From the NCBI GenBank assembly GCA_964599565.1, contig CAZRFE010000070.1, positions 1-14,109 of the forward strand: 14,109 nucleotides of DNA, written 5' to 3'. Below are positions 1 to 9,619 of this stretch, piece after piece (the first letter of the stretch is position 1; every line of letters begins with the position of its first letter). The position numbers and the translations under genes were made by a program. The DNA is from JAJUFS01 sp964599565. Lineage in GTDB: Bacteria > Pseudomonadota > Gammaproteobacteria > Natronospirales > JAJUFS01. The notes below the pieces were generated by a model. The model saw nothing but the letters and a program-made list of their open reading frames with translations. It did not search any database and was not told the DNA's origin.

Positions 1-691
1 GCACTGCGCTCGCCGTCGCCTCGCGATTCTCCGGCAACAGGGGATTCGGCACGCCGTTCGGGAACCTGCCGTCCGGATCGAAATGCACTTTCTCGAAGAC
101 GAACGGCAGATGCGGCTCAAGCGCGTTCACGACGAGGCCCGCGCCACCGTTTCCCGGGTTCGCGGCAATCTTCAGCTTGCGCAGCCGGTCGCGGTCCACG
201 TAACCGAGCAGGTGCTCGACGAACGCGGGGCGGTTGTCGAGCTTCTGCACCCTGGGTTCGCGGTCGAGATCGCCGGCGTCCATGCCCGCGGCAAGCGCCT
301 TGATCTCGTTCAGGCCTTCGTCGCTGCTGATCGGGCGCGCTTCCTCGCGCACGAGCTTCATGCCGTTCCAGCCGAGCGGATTGTGGCTTGCCGTCACCAT
401 CACGCCGCCATCGAGTCCGAGATGGAAAGTGGCGAAGTAGATTTCCTCGGTGCCGCAGGTACCGATGTCGATGACCTCGCAACCGGCATCGTTGATGCCG
501 AGCGACAGCGCCTTCTTCAGCGCATCGCTGCTGTCGCGCACGTCACCGCCGACAACGACACGGCGCGCGCCAAGATGTTCGACGAACGCGCGGCCGATGC
601 GATACGCCAGCGCCTCGTCCAGCACTTCCGGCACGCGGCCGCGAATGTCGTACGCCTTGAAACACGCATCCAGGCGCTGCTCAAGCTCCAT
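1..691 (-). CDS. cpsG: Phosphomannomutase, CpsG/ManB type (C-terminal part beyond window edge)
   Basis: Interconverts mannose-6-phosphate and mannose-1-phosphate, the step before GDP-mannose, in the cytoplasm. The first 230 codons are present; the stop lies beyond base 1. The N-terminus reads CFKAYDIRG (residues 10-18), the hallmark of alpha-D-phosphohexomutases. The phosphoserine loop is VTASHNP, with the catalytic serine at residue 102. It is followed by NGMKLVREEARPIS (109-122), which is typical of the E. coli CpsG/ManB branch rather than the AlgC or GlmM branches. PDGRFPNGVPNPLLPE near residue 206-221 also matches CpsG. The ATG at 691 is chosen because the YDIRG motif follows it at the usual distance and a GGGGGTGG stretch lies just upstream. 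Only 9 bases separate it from the stop of the sulfate-activation gene, so the two are probably co-transcribed and translationally coupled. Phosphoglucomutase activity cannot be excluded. Confidence 0.92.
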   Translation of the reverse strand, partial: MELEQRLDACFKAYDIRGRVPEVLDEALAYRIGRAFVEHLGARRVVVGGDVRDSSDALKKALSLGINDAGCEVIDIGTCGTEEIYFATFHLGLDGGVMVTASHNPLGWNGMKLVREEARPISSDEGLNEIKALAAGMDAGDLDREPRVQKLDNRPAFVEHLLGYVDRDRLRKLKIAANPGNGGAGLVVNALEPHLPFVFEKVHFDPDGRFPNGVPNPLLPENREATASAV

Positions 692-700
692 TTCCACCCC

Positions 701-2446
701 CTACCTGATGAATCCGAGACTTTCGAGTTTCAGAACGATGGCCTGCGCTGCCTCGCCCGCGCTCATCTCGCGCGTGTCGATGCGCAGTTCCGGCACTTCC
801 GGCGCCTCGTACGGATCGCTGATGCCGGTAAATTCCTTGATCACGCCCGCGCGCGCCTTCGCGTACAGCCCCTTGCGGTCGCGCGCTTCGCAGACTTCCA
901 GCGGGGTCGCGACGTGCACTTCGATGAAACCGCCCAGCGGCTCGATCATCTCGCGCACTTCGCGGCGCGTGCCGGCATACGGCGCAATCGGTGCGCAGAT
1001 CGCGACGCCGCCATTCTTCGTGATCTCGCTCGCAACATAGCCGATGCGGCGGATGTTGATGTCACGGTGTTCCTTCGAGAAACCGAGCTCGCTGGACAGG
1101 TGCTTGCGCACGAGATCGCCGTCGAGCAGTGTGACGCTGCGCCCGCCGAGTTCCATGAGCTTCACCATCAGCGCATTGGCGATCGTCGATTTGCCTGAGC
1201 CGGAAAGGCCGGTGAAGAACACGGTGAAACCCTGCCGGTTGCGCGGCGGATGGGTTCTGCGCAGCTCGGCGACAACGTCCGGGAAGGAGAACCATTCGGG
1301 AATATCGAGACCTTCCTGCAGGCGGCGACGAAACTCGGTGCCGGAAATGTTCAGCACCGTTTCGCCTTCCTTTGTCTCGTCGACGGGCGCATAACCGCCG
1401 CGCTCCTTGACGTAGACCATCATCCGGAACGGCACGAGCGTGATACCGAGTTCGTCCTGGTGCTTCTTCACCAGCTCCTGCGCGTCATACGGGCCGTAGA
1501 AATCCTCACCCTTCGAGTTCTTGCCAGGGCCCGCGTGGTCGCGACCGACAATGAAATGCGTGAAGCCATAATTCTTGCGGATGATGGCGTGCCACAGCGC
1601 TTCGCGCGGGCCGCCCATGCGCATGGCGAGCGGCAGCAGCGAGAGCATGGTGGTCTGCTCCGGATACTGCTTCACGAGATGCTCGTAGCAGCGCACGCGC
1701 GTGTAGTGATCGATGTCGCCCGGCTTGGTCATGCCAACCACCGGCTGGATGACGAGGCTGGCCTCTTCCTGCTTCGCCGCACGGAAGGTCAGTTCCTGGT
1801 GTGCGCGATGCATGGGATTGCGCGTCTGGAAGGCGACAATGCGGTGCCAGCCGAGCGCACGGAATTTCTCGCGCAGTTGGGCAGGCGTGTTGCGCAGGTG
1901 GCGAAAGTCATAGTGCGTCGGCGCTTCGACACCGCGCAGCCTACCGCCGAGATATACAGGGTTGGAGCGATTGAGCAGGAAATCGACGGCCGGGTGTTTC
2001 TCGTCATCCGAACCGAAGACCGCCACTGCCTCCGCGCGCCGGTCCGGCTCCCAGTTGTCGCTGACTTCCATGGTTGCGATCAGCACGCCTTCCGGGTCGC
2101 GCAGCGCGATCGTGTCACCTGCCGTGACGGTGGATGCGAATGCCTTCGTGACATCGAGCGTGATCGGCATCGGCCACAACGTGCCATCGGCGAGACGCAT
2201 ATCGTTGCAAACGGATTCGTGATCTGCCTCGCCCATGAAGCCTTCCAGCGGCGAGAAGCCGCCACTGAGCAGCAGTTCGATGTCGCACAACTGGCGTGCC
2301 GTGAGATCCCATGACACGAGATCGCGCGCACGCTCCCGCTCCGCACGCGCCGACGCGGCATCCAGGTAAAGATCCTTGAGTTCGCCGCCGTGCGGCGGGT
2401 TGAGTTCCACGAACTTGGCGCTGTAGGGCTGGTTAAGATTGGTCAT
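701..2446 (-). CDS. sat/cysC: Bifunctional ATP sulfurylase / APS kinase (fused Sat-CysC)
   Basis: A 581-residue enzyme predicted to convert sulfate plus ATP to APS, and then APS to PAPS. Residues 1-395 are a homomeric-type ATP sulfurylase: a PUA-like N-terminal domain, the QTRNPMHRAHQ nucleotide-binding motif (207-217, with the HxxH pair H213/H216), and IVGRDHAGPGKN (299-310). Residues 405-581 are an APS kinase: P-loop GLSGSGKST (413-421), DGD (442-444), the FSKEHRDINIRRIG stretch (456-469) and DRKGLYAKARAGVIKEFTG (523-541). The order is sulfurylase first, as in fungi and Aquifex and opposite to animal PAPS synthases. In fungal enzymes the C-terminal domain is reported to be an inactive allosteric domain; here the P-loop is intact, so kinase activity is likely. 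Many gammaproteobacteria instead use CysD/CysN, so this is a distinct route. A GGGAG ribosome site sits about 5 bases before the ATG. The phosphomannomutase follows 9 bases downstream. Confidence 0.95.
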   Translation of the reverse strand: MTNLNQPYSAKFVELNPPHGGELKDLYLDAASARAERERARDLVSWDLTARQLCDIELLLSGGFSPLEGFMGEADHESVCNDMRLADGTLWPMPITLDVTKAFASTVTAGDTIALRDPEGVLIATMEVSDNWEPDRRAEAVAVFGSDDEKHPAVDFLLNRSNPVYLGGRLRGVEAPTHYDFRHLRNTPAQLREKFRALGWHRIVAFQTRNPMHRAHQELTFRAAKQEEASLVIQPVVGMTKPGDIDHYTRVRCYEHLVKQYPEQTTMLSLLPLAMRMGGPREALWHAIIRKNYGFTHFIVGRDHAGPGKNSKGEDFYGPYDAQELVKKHQDELGITLVPFRMMVYVKERGGYAPVDETKEGETVLNISGTEFRRRLQEGLDIPEWFSFPDVVAELRRTHPPRNRQGFTVFFTGLSGSGKSTIANALMVKLMELGGRSVTLLDGDLVRKHLSSELGFSKEHRDINIRRIGYVASEITKNGGVAICAPIAPYAGTRREVREMIEPLGGFIEVHVATPLEVCEARDRKGLYAKARAGVIKEFTGISDPYEAPEVPELRIDTREMSAGEAAQAIVLKLESLGFIR

Positions 2447-2484
2447 CGTGTCTCCCGGATAATCGGACAGAGAATTTCAAACGC

Positions 2485-2508
2485 ACGCGGAGCCGAAAGG
2501 CTCCGCGT
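2485..2508 (-). terminator. Perfect 10-bp hairpin between ssb and sat/cysC (weak terminator or processing site)
   Basis: The arms 2485-2494 and 2499-2508 are perfectly complementary and close on a 4-base loop (TTTC in the minus-strand transcript, GAAA on the plus strand). Read on the minus strand the stem is followed by GCGTTTGAAATT, which is only a poor U-tract. It may act as a partial terminator for the ssb transcript, an RNA stabiliser or a processing site upstream of sat/cysC. The structure is seen directly; its role is inferred. Confidence 0.45.
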
Positions 2509-2534
2509 CCCGAAACTCTCCAAGACCCGCCCAA

Positions 2535-3008
2535 TCAGAATGGAATGTCGTCGTCGAAATCGTCCGCGCTGCTCTGGCTGCGGCTCGTGTTCTGGTTCTG
2601 GTTCTGGCCGCCGCCCTGGCGTGCCTGCGGCGCGCGTCCGCCGCCGAAACTGTCGTCACCGCCGCCGCCCTGGCCACGGCCGCCGAGCATCTGCATCTCG
2701 TTGGCGATGATGTCGGTCGAATAATGCTTCTGACCTTCCTTGTCATAGCTCGAGGTGCGCAGGCTGCCCTCGATGTAGACCTGCGACCCCTTGCGCAGGT
2801 ACTCGCCGGCGATCTCGGCGAGGCGTCCGAAGAACACCACGCGGTGCCACTCGGTGCGTTCCTGTGAATCGCCGGTCTGCTTGTCCTTCCACTGTTCCGA
2901 CGTGGCAACGTTGATTCGCGTCACGGCGTTGCCGTTGGCCGCGTATTTCACATCCGGGTCCGCGCCCAGGTTGCCCACCAGGATGACCTTGTTGATTCCC
3001 CGAGCCAT
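2535..3008 (-). CDS. ssb: Single-stranded DNA-binding protein SSB
   Basis: Binds and protects single-stranded DNA in replication, recombination and repair, and recruits partner proteins through its C-terminal tip. The protein has 157 residues (E. coli SSB 178). Residues 1-110 form the OB fold, starting MARGINKVILVGNLGADP and including TEWHRVVFFGRLAEIAGEYL and GSQVYIEGSLRT. A disordered linker of about 40 residues follows, rich in Gly, Gln and Asn. It ends in the acidic tip DDFDDDIPF, the conserved partner-binding tail. The ATG at 3008 is chosen because it gives the family N-terminus and has an AAGGAG ribosome site a few bases upstream; a longer frame runs back into the MFS gene without support. 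The MFS gene lies 52 bases upstream on the same strand, and sat/cysC follows after an 88-base gap holding a hairpin. Confidence 0.97.
   Translation of the reverse strand: MARGINKVILVGNLGADPDVKYAANGNAVTRINVATSEQWKDKQTGDSQERTEWHRVVFFGRLAEIAGEYLRKGSQVYIEGSLRTSSYDKEGQKHYSTDIIANEMQMLGGRGQGGGGDDSFGGGRAPQARQGGGQNQNQNTSRSQSSADDFDDDIPF
2589..2606 (+). repeat. Three tandem GTTCTG hexamers inside ssb
   Basis: Three exact copies of GTTCTG lie in the ssb linker region. On the minus strand they encode Gln-Asn three times (about residues 135-140). Because the unit is 6 bases, gain or loss of a copy would stay in frame and only change the length of the disordered linker. Confidence 0.7.
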
Positions 3009-3060
3009 TGAATTCTCCTTGTCTCTTTCAGGCGCAGCCAGAGGCCGAAAGCTGCTTATT

Positions 3061-4263
3061 TTACTGAGTTTTGGGTGCTCCTGCACCCTGCCTGAAGCGG
3101 CGGACCGCGAGAACCAGGAGCCAGGTTGAGGCGATGGCGGCGTTTCCCGCCAGGACTGTCGTCGGCCCCCCAAAGCTTGCCAGCAGACCGCCGGCGACGC
3201 CGCCGGTGAAAGCCCCGAGAAATTGTGCGGTGGCATATATGCCAAGGGCCGAACCCCGGTTGCGATTGCCCGACACCGCGGATACAGCGGCCGGGAACTG
3301 GGCCTCGATGAAGTTGAAGCCGCCGAAGAACACGGCGAGCGACAGGAAGAAGGCTGTGTCGGAGGCGGAACCCGCGAGTCCGCCCTGCCCCAGCGCGAGC
3401 GCCAGCACGGCCAGCAGCAGGGCAAAATGCGGCGAATGCCGCTCCTGCAGCATCACCAGCGGTGCGAGCAGCAGCAGCGAACCGAGCATGACCGGGAGAT
3501 ATACCCAGCCGTGCGCATCGCGCGGGATATCGAGTTGTGTTGCGAGCAGCACCGGCACGGCGAGGAACGTCGCCGTCATGATGGCGTGCAGCGCAAAGAC
3601 GCCGATCGCCTGCGGCGCGACCAGCGGAAACACCTCGCGCAAGGGCAGCATCTGCGCCGCCGGAGCGGGCGGCAGCGAACGCAACGGCGCGACGATCAGC
3701 ATGCCGAGCAGCGCAAAGCCCGCGGTCAGCCAGAAAAGACCGCGCACGCCGACCGACGATGCGGCTGCCGGCCCGACGACAAAGGCAAGGATGAATGCCA
3801 TGCCGATGACAATGCCCACGAGCGCCATGACGCGCGTTCGACGGCTCTCCGGCGTGAAGTCCCCCACCATCGCGATCACGGCGGCGGAGATCGCGCCGGC
3901 GCCTTGCAGCGCACGGCCCGCAACCAGCCATGCCGGCGTATCGGCAAGCGCGGCGAGCACGCTGCCCGCCGCGAACAGCGCGAGTCCAAGCACAATGACC
4001 GGCTTTCGGCCAAGACGATCGGAGAGCCGGCCGAACGGTATCTGGAGGAGCGCCTGTGTCAGACCGTAGATCCCGAGCGCGAGTCCAGCCGCGAGCGGCG
4101 TCGCGCCGGGCATTTCGCGGACATGCAGCGCCAGCACCGGCAGCACCATGAACAGCCCGAGCATGCGCAGGCCGAGCAGCGTGGACAGTGCACCGACCGC
4201 TCCCCAGCGCACGCGGTCCGCGGCGGCGTTTTTACTCTGCACGTTGCTTTGCTGGTCTGCCAT
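3061..4263 (-). CDS. MFS transporter, YajR-like exporter
   Basis: A 400-residue inner-membrane protein of the major facilitator superfamily with about 12 predicted membrane segments, probably a proton-driven exporter of unknown substrate. The first segment contains LRMLGLFMVLPVLAL (32-46), closely like the YajR group. Motif A is GRLSDRLGRKP (78-88), followed by RALQGAGA (117-124) and a motif-C-like GIVIGMAFILAFVVGP (150-165), which is typical of drug/H+ antiporters. E. coli YajR carries an extra C-terminal cytoplasmic YAM domain; this protein stops right after its last membrane helix and lacks it. I use the ATG at 4263: an upstream ATG at 4359 would add 32 residues that overlap the start of divergent uvrA. 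No strong ribosome site is visible at 4263. The gene is followed 52 bases later by ssb. An MFS gene between ssb and uvrA occurs in other gammaproteobacteria, with no known functional reason. Confidence 0.88.
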   Translation of the reverse strand: MADQQSNVQSKNAAADRVRWGAVGALSTLLGLRMLGLFMVLPVLALHVREMPGATPLAAGLALGIYGLTQALLQIPFGRLSDRLGRKPVIVLGLALFAAGSVLAALADTPAWLVAGRALQGAGAISAAVIAMVGDFTPESRRTRVMALVGIVIGMAFILAFVVGPAAASSVGVRGLFWLTAGFALLGMLIVAPLRSLPPAPAAQMLPLREVFPLVAPQAIGVFALHAIMTATFLAVPVLLATQLDIPRDAHGWVYLPVMLGSLLLLAPLVMLQERHSPHFALLLAVLALALGQGGLAGSASDTAFFLSLAVFFGGFNFIEAQFPAAVSAVSGNRNRGSALGIYATAQFLGAFTGGVAGGLLASFGGPTTVLAGNAAIASTWLLVLAVRRFRQGAGAPKTQ

Positions 4264-4267
4264 GAGG

Positions 4268-4283
4268 CCGCGTATAGTAACAG
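4268..4283 (+). promoter_or_regulatory. Degenerate LexA-like box overlapping a possible -10 element of uvrA
   Basis: In the 60-bp gap between the divergent MFS and uvrA genes, 4268-4283 reads CCGCGTATAGTAACAG. This has the spacing of a LexA site (CTG-N10-CAG) with one change in the left half, and matches 10 of 16 positions of the E. coli-like CTG(TA)5CAG pattern by eye. It contains TATAGT (4273-4278), a good -10 hexamer, although no convincing -35 is seen at the ideal distance. LexA control of uvrA is established in E. coli; that this particular site works is inference. Confidence 0.35.
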
Positions 4284-4323
4284 GTTCGTTTCCACTCCCT
4301 CGCACAAGGCTCGTGACAGCAGA

Positions 4324-7185
<2,862 letters not shown>

Positions 7186-7272
7186 CGCATGGACCAGCCA
7201 CATGCAGCACTGCGATCAGTAGAATAATTTCGCTTCGCCCTACCGGCGCGAAGGCGGGACAAGGGGACACGC

Positions 7273-9042
7273 ATGAATGTGGACGCACTGATCGCCGTCG
7301 CTACGACGCTCGCCTGCCTCGCGATACTCATCCTGACGCGAATATCCGCGGCAAATGTCTTCGCCGGCGCACTCGCCATGCTGCTGCTCACGGGCGTGCT
7401 GGACACGCGCACCGCCGTTGCAGGCTTTGCAAATCCCGGGCTCCTGACCATCGCTGCGCTGTATGTCGTCGCCGCCGGCCTGCGCCAGACCGGCGCCATC
7501 AGCAGCATCAGCAACACGCTGTTCGGCCGCACACGTTCGACGACGATTGCGCAGCTGCGCGTCATGGCACCCGTCACACTGCTCAGCGCATTCATGAACA
7601 ACACGCCGGTGGTGGCGACGTTCGTTCCCGCCATCCTCGACTGGGGCCGCAAGCAGGGGATTTCCGCGTCGAAACTGCTCATCCCGTTGTCGTATGCGGC
7701 CATCTTCGGCGGCACGTGCACACTGATCGGTACAAGCACCAACCTCGTCGTGAACGGCATGCTGCTGGATGAAACCGGCCGGGAGTTCGGTTTCTTCGAG
7801 CTCGCCTGGCTCGGCATACCCGCGGCACTGATTGGCATCGCATACGTGGTGCTTGCCAGTCGCTGGCTGCTGCCATCGCGGATACCAGCGATGGAGAAGC
7901 TCAAGGATCCGCGCGAATACACCGTGGAGATGGTGGTGGAAGCGGAAGGCGCGCTGCACGGACGAACCATCGAAGAAGCGGGACTGCGCCACCTGCCCGG
8001 CCTTTACCTGATCGAGATCGATCGCGACGGTACACTGATTCCTGCTGTCGGTCCGAGGGAACGGCTGAAAGGAAACGACCGTCTCGTGTTCGCAGGCGTC
8101 ACCGGATCCATTGTTGACCTGCAGCGCATCAAGGGACTGGTGCCTGCCACCAACCAGGTTTTCAAGCTGGCTGCTGATCGCGCGGAGCGAACACTGATCG
8201 AGGCTGTCGCATCATCGAGCGCCGCATTCATCGGCAAGACCATCAAGGAAAGCCGTTTCCGGAACCGCTATGATGCGGTCGTCATCGCGGTTGCGCGTGA
8301 TGGGCAACGCATCGATCGCAAGATCGGCGACATTCGCCTGCTTCCCGGCGACATGCTGCTGCTCGAAACGGATCGCGGATTCGCGGAGCGTCATTCCAAT
8401 AACCGCGACTTCCTGCTCGTGAAGCCACTGGAGAACGCTGCAACCTTTCGTCACGAACGGAGCTGGGTGGCGTGGCTGATCCTCATCGGCATTGTGACAA
8501 CGGCCACGTTCGGCATTCTCGACACGTTCACGGCAGCGCTGGCCGGCGCGGGTGCGATGGTTGTCACACGCTGTTGCAATGCCGCGGATGCACGCCGTTC
8601 GATCGACATCGAGGTTCTGATCGTCATTGCATGCGCCTTCGCACTCGGTGAAGCGCTGGATCGCAGCGGTGCGGCCCGTGCACTCGCCATGACATTGCTG
8701 AAACTGACGGGCAACCATCCCTTCGCGATTCTCGCGGTCGTCTATTTCACAACCGTTCTCATGACGGAAATGATCACCAACAACGCAGCGGCGGTCCTGA
8801 TGTTCCCGCTCGCCTATGCCGTTGCCGGTTCAATGGAACTGAATTTCATGCCATTCGCGATCGCGATCACGTTCGCGGCATCGGCAAGCTTTGCGACACC
8901 GATCGGTTACCAGACAAACCTCATGGTCTACGGTCCTGGCGGCTATCGCTTCACGGACTACATTCGCTTCGGTCTGCCGCTCAATCTCATACTCGGGGTC
9001 ACGTCACTGTTGATCATCCCGCGAGTCTGGCCGTTGACTTAG
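7273..9042 (+). CDS. SLC13-family permease with two RCK_C (TrkA-C) domains
   Basis: A 589-residue inner-membrane transporter of the divalent anion:sodium symporter (SLC13/ArsB-like) fold. The N-terminal membrane half (about 1-200) has NNTPVVATFVP (109-119) and GTSTNLVVNGM (153-163). The C-terminal half (about 395-589) has the matching repeats TNNAAAVLMFP (502-512) and IGYQTNLMVYGPGGY (544-558). These paired hairpin/TN motifs are the usual ion and substrate sites. Between the halves sit two RCK_C-like cytoplasmic domains, about 212-280 and 300-370, each ending in a 'GD.L/R' turn and a hydrophobic strand (KGNDRLVFAG, LPGDMLLLE). Relatives with this layout include putative sulfate transporters such as Chlamydomonas SAC1-like proteins, but substrates vary and cannot be read here. 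An AAGGGGA ribosome site lies upstream of the ATG. The 87-base gap after uvrA holds an imperfect hairpin (7231-7256) and a TAGAAT hexamer (7220-7225), but no clear promoter. Ends before a shared terminator. Confidence 0.9.
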   Translation: MNVDALIAVATTLACLAILILTRISAANVFAGALAMLLLTGVLDTRTAVAGFANPGLLTIAALYVVAAGLRQTGAISSISNTLFGRTRSTTIAQLRVMAPVTLLSAFMNNTPVVATFVPAILDWGRKQGISASKLLIPLSYAAIFGGTCTLIGTSTNLVVNGMLLDETGREFGFFELAWLGIPAALIGIAYVVLASRWLLPSRIPAMEKLKDPREYTVEMVVEAEGALHGRTIEEAGLRHLPGLYLIEIDRDGTLIPAVGPRERLKGNDRLVFAGVTGSIVDLQRIKGLVPATNQVFKLAADRAERTLIEAVASSSAAFIGKTIKESRFRNRYDAVVIAVARDGQRIDRKIGDIRLLPGDMLLLETDRGFAERHSNNRDFLLVKPLENAATFRHERSWVAWLILIGIVTTATFGILDTFTAALAGAGAMVVTRCCNAADARRSIDIEVLIVIACAFALGEALDRSGAARALAMTLLKLTGNHPFAILAVVYFTTVLMTEMITNNAAAVLMFPLAYAVAGSMELNFMPFAIAITFAASASFATPIGYQTNLMVYGPGGYRFTDYIRFGLPLNLILGVTSLLIIPRVWPLT

Positions 9043-9131
9043 ACGATGACCGGTCACAGGTGATAAGTGGTGGCAGCTGTGTTCTGTTCTTCGCATGCTG
9101 AGACAATGCGCAGCGTGCATGACAAAAGCTG

Positions 9132-9172
9132 AACAACAAAAAAGCCGGGCATTGCCCGGCTTTCTTGTTGTT
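9132..9172. terminator. Bidirectional intrinsic terminator between the SLC13 gene and rplQ
   Basis: The arms 9132-9150 and 9154-9172 pair over 19 positions with a single A-C mismatch (9140/9164), closing on a 3-base loop ATT. The core is GCCGGGC/GCCCGGC. On the minus strand the GC core is followed by six T residues, a strong U-tract for ending the rpsM-rplQ transcript just 11 bases past the rplQ gene. On the plus strand it is followed by TTTCTTGTTGTT, serving the convergent permease gene. Confidence 0.92.
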
Positions 9173-9183
9173 CACGCGAAACC

Positions 9184-9585
9184 TTACTCGGCGCTTTCGG
9201 TACCGGCTTCTTCCTGGCCTTCCGCTGCATCACGATCAACGAGCTGGATGTACGCCATCGGCGCATTGTCGCCCGCACGGAATCCGGCCTTGAGAATGCG
9301 CAGGTATCCGCCCTGGCGCGTCTTGTAATGCGGACCAAGGTCATTGAACAGCTTGGTCACGATCTCGCGATCACGCAGGCGGTCGAACGCCAGGCGGCGC
9401 TTGGCCACGGAATCTTCCTTCGCGAGCGTGATGAGCGGCTCAACCACGCGACGGACTTCCTTCGCCTTCGGCAGCGTGGTCTTGACGGCTTCGTGACGAA
9501 GAATGGACGCAGCAAGATTGCGCAGCATGGCGCTGCGATGGCTGCTGTTGCGGCTGAGTTGCCGGCCTACATTGCGGTGACGCAT
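9184..9585 (-). CDS. rplQ: 50S ribosomal protein L17
   Basis: L17 of the large ribosomal subunit, near the peptide exit tunnel. The protein has 133 residues (E. coli 127) and starts with the family signature MRHRNVGRQLSRNSSHRSAM. It continues with the conserved core AVKTTLPKAKEVRRVVEPLITLAK, and GGYLRILKAGFRAGDNAPMAYIQLVDR near the end. The last 15 residues or so are an acidic Glu/Ala-rich tail with no strong conservation. It is the final gene of the alpha operon, 34 bases after rpoA with an AGGATAA ribosome site in the gap, and is followed by the strong terminator at 9132-9172. Confidence 0.98.
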   Translation of the reverse strand: MRHRNVGRQLSRNSSHRSAMLRNLAASILRHEAVKTTLPKAKEVRRVVEPLITLAKEDSVAKRRLAFDRLRDREIVTKLFNDLGPHYKTRQGGYLRILKAGFRAGDNAPMAYIQLVDRDAAEGQEEAGTESAE

Positions 9586-9619
9586 GGCTCTTTATCCTGT
9601 CTTGATGGCCGAGGTCCGT

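Noticed and set aside
83..2314. Plus-strand open frames of 371 and 354 codons opposite phosphomannomutase and sat/cysC.
   Set aside because: Antisense shadows of well-supported minus-strand genes, with no recognisable domains or ribosome sites.
3073..3088. Hairpin GGGTGC-TCCT-GCACCC near the 3' end of the MFS gene.
   Set aside because: It lies inside coding sequence and has no T-run on either strand, so it is not called a terminator.
3009..3425. N-terminal extension of ssb by 139 codons.
   Set aside because: It overlaps the MFS gene in another frame; the canonical SSB start with AAGGAG upstream is at 3008.
3223..4323. Long in-frame extension upstream of uvrA (367 codons).
   Set aside because: It is antisense to the MFS gene, its composition is Arg/Gln/His-rich as expected for a GC-rich shadow frame, and the UvrA family starts at 4324.
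7231..7256. Imperfect inverted repeat between uvrA and the permease gene.
   Set aside because: Needs two bulges to pair and has no T-run; not supported as a terminator or attenuator.
9093..9118. 8-bp inverted repeat (one G-T pair) with a 10-base loop after the permease gene.
   Set aside because: No U-tract and no known site; the real terminator lies just downstream. Could be chance.
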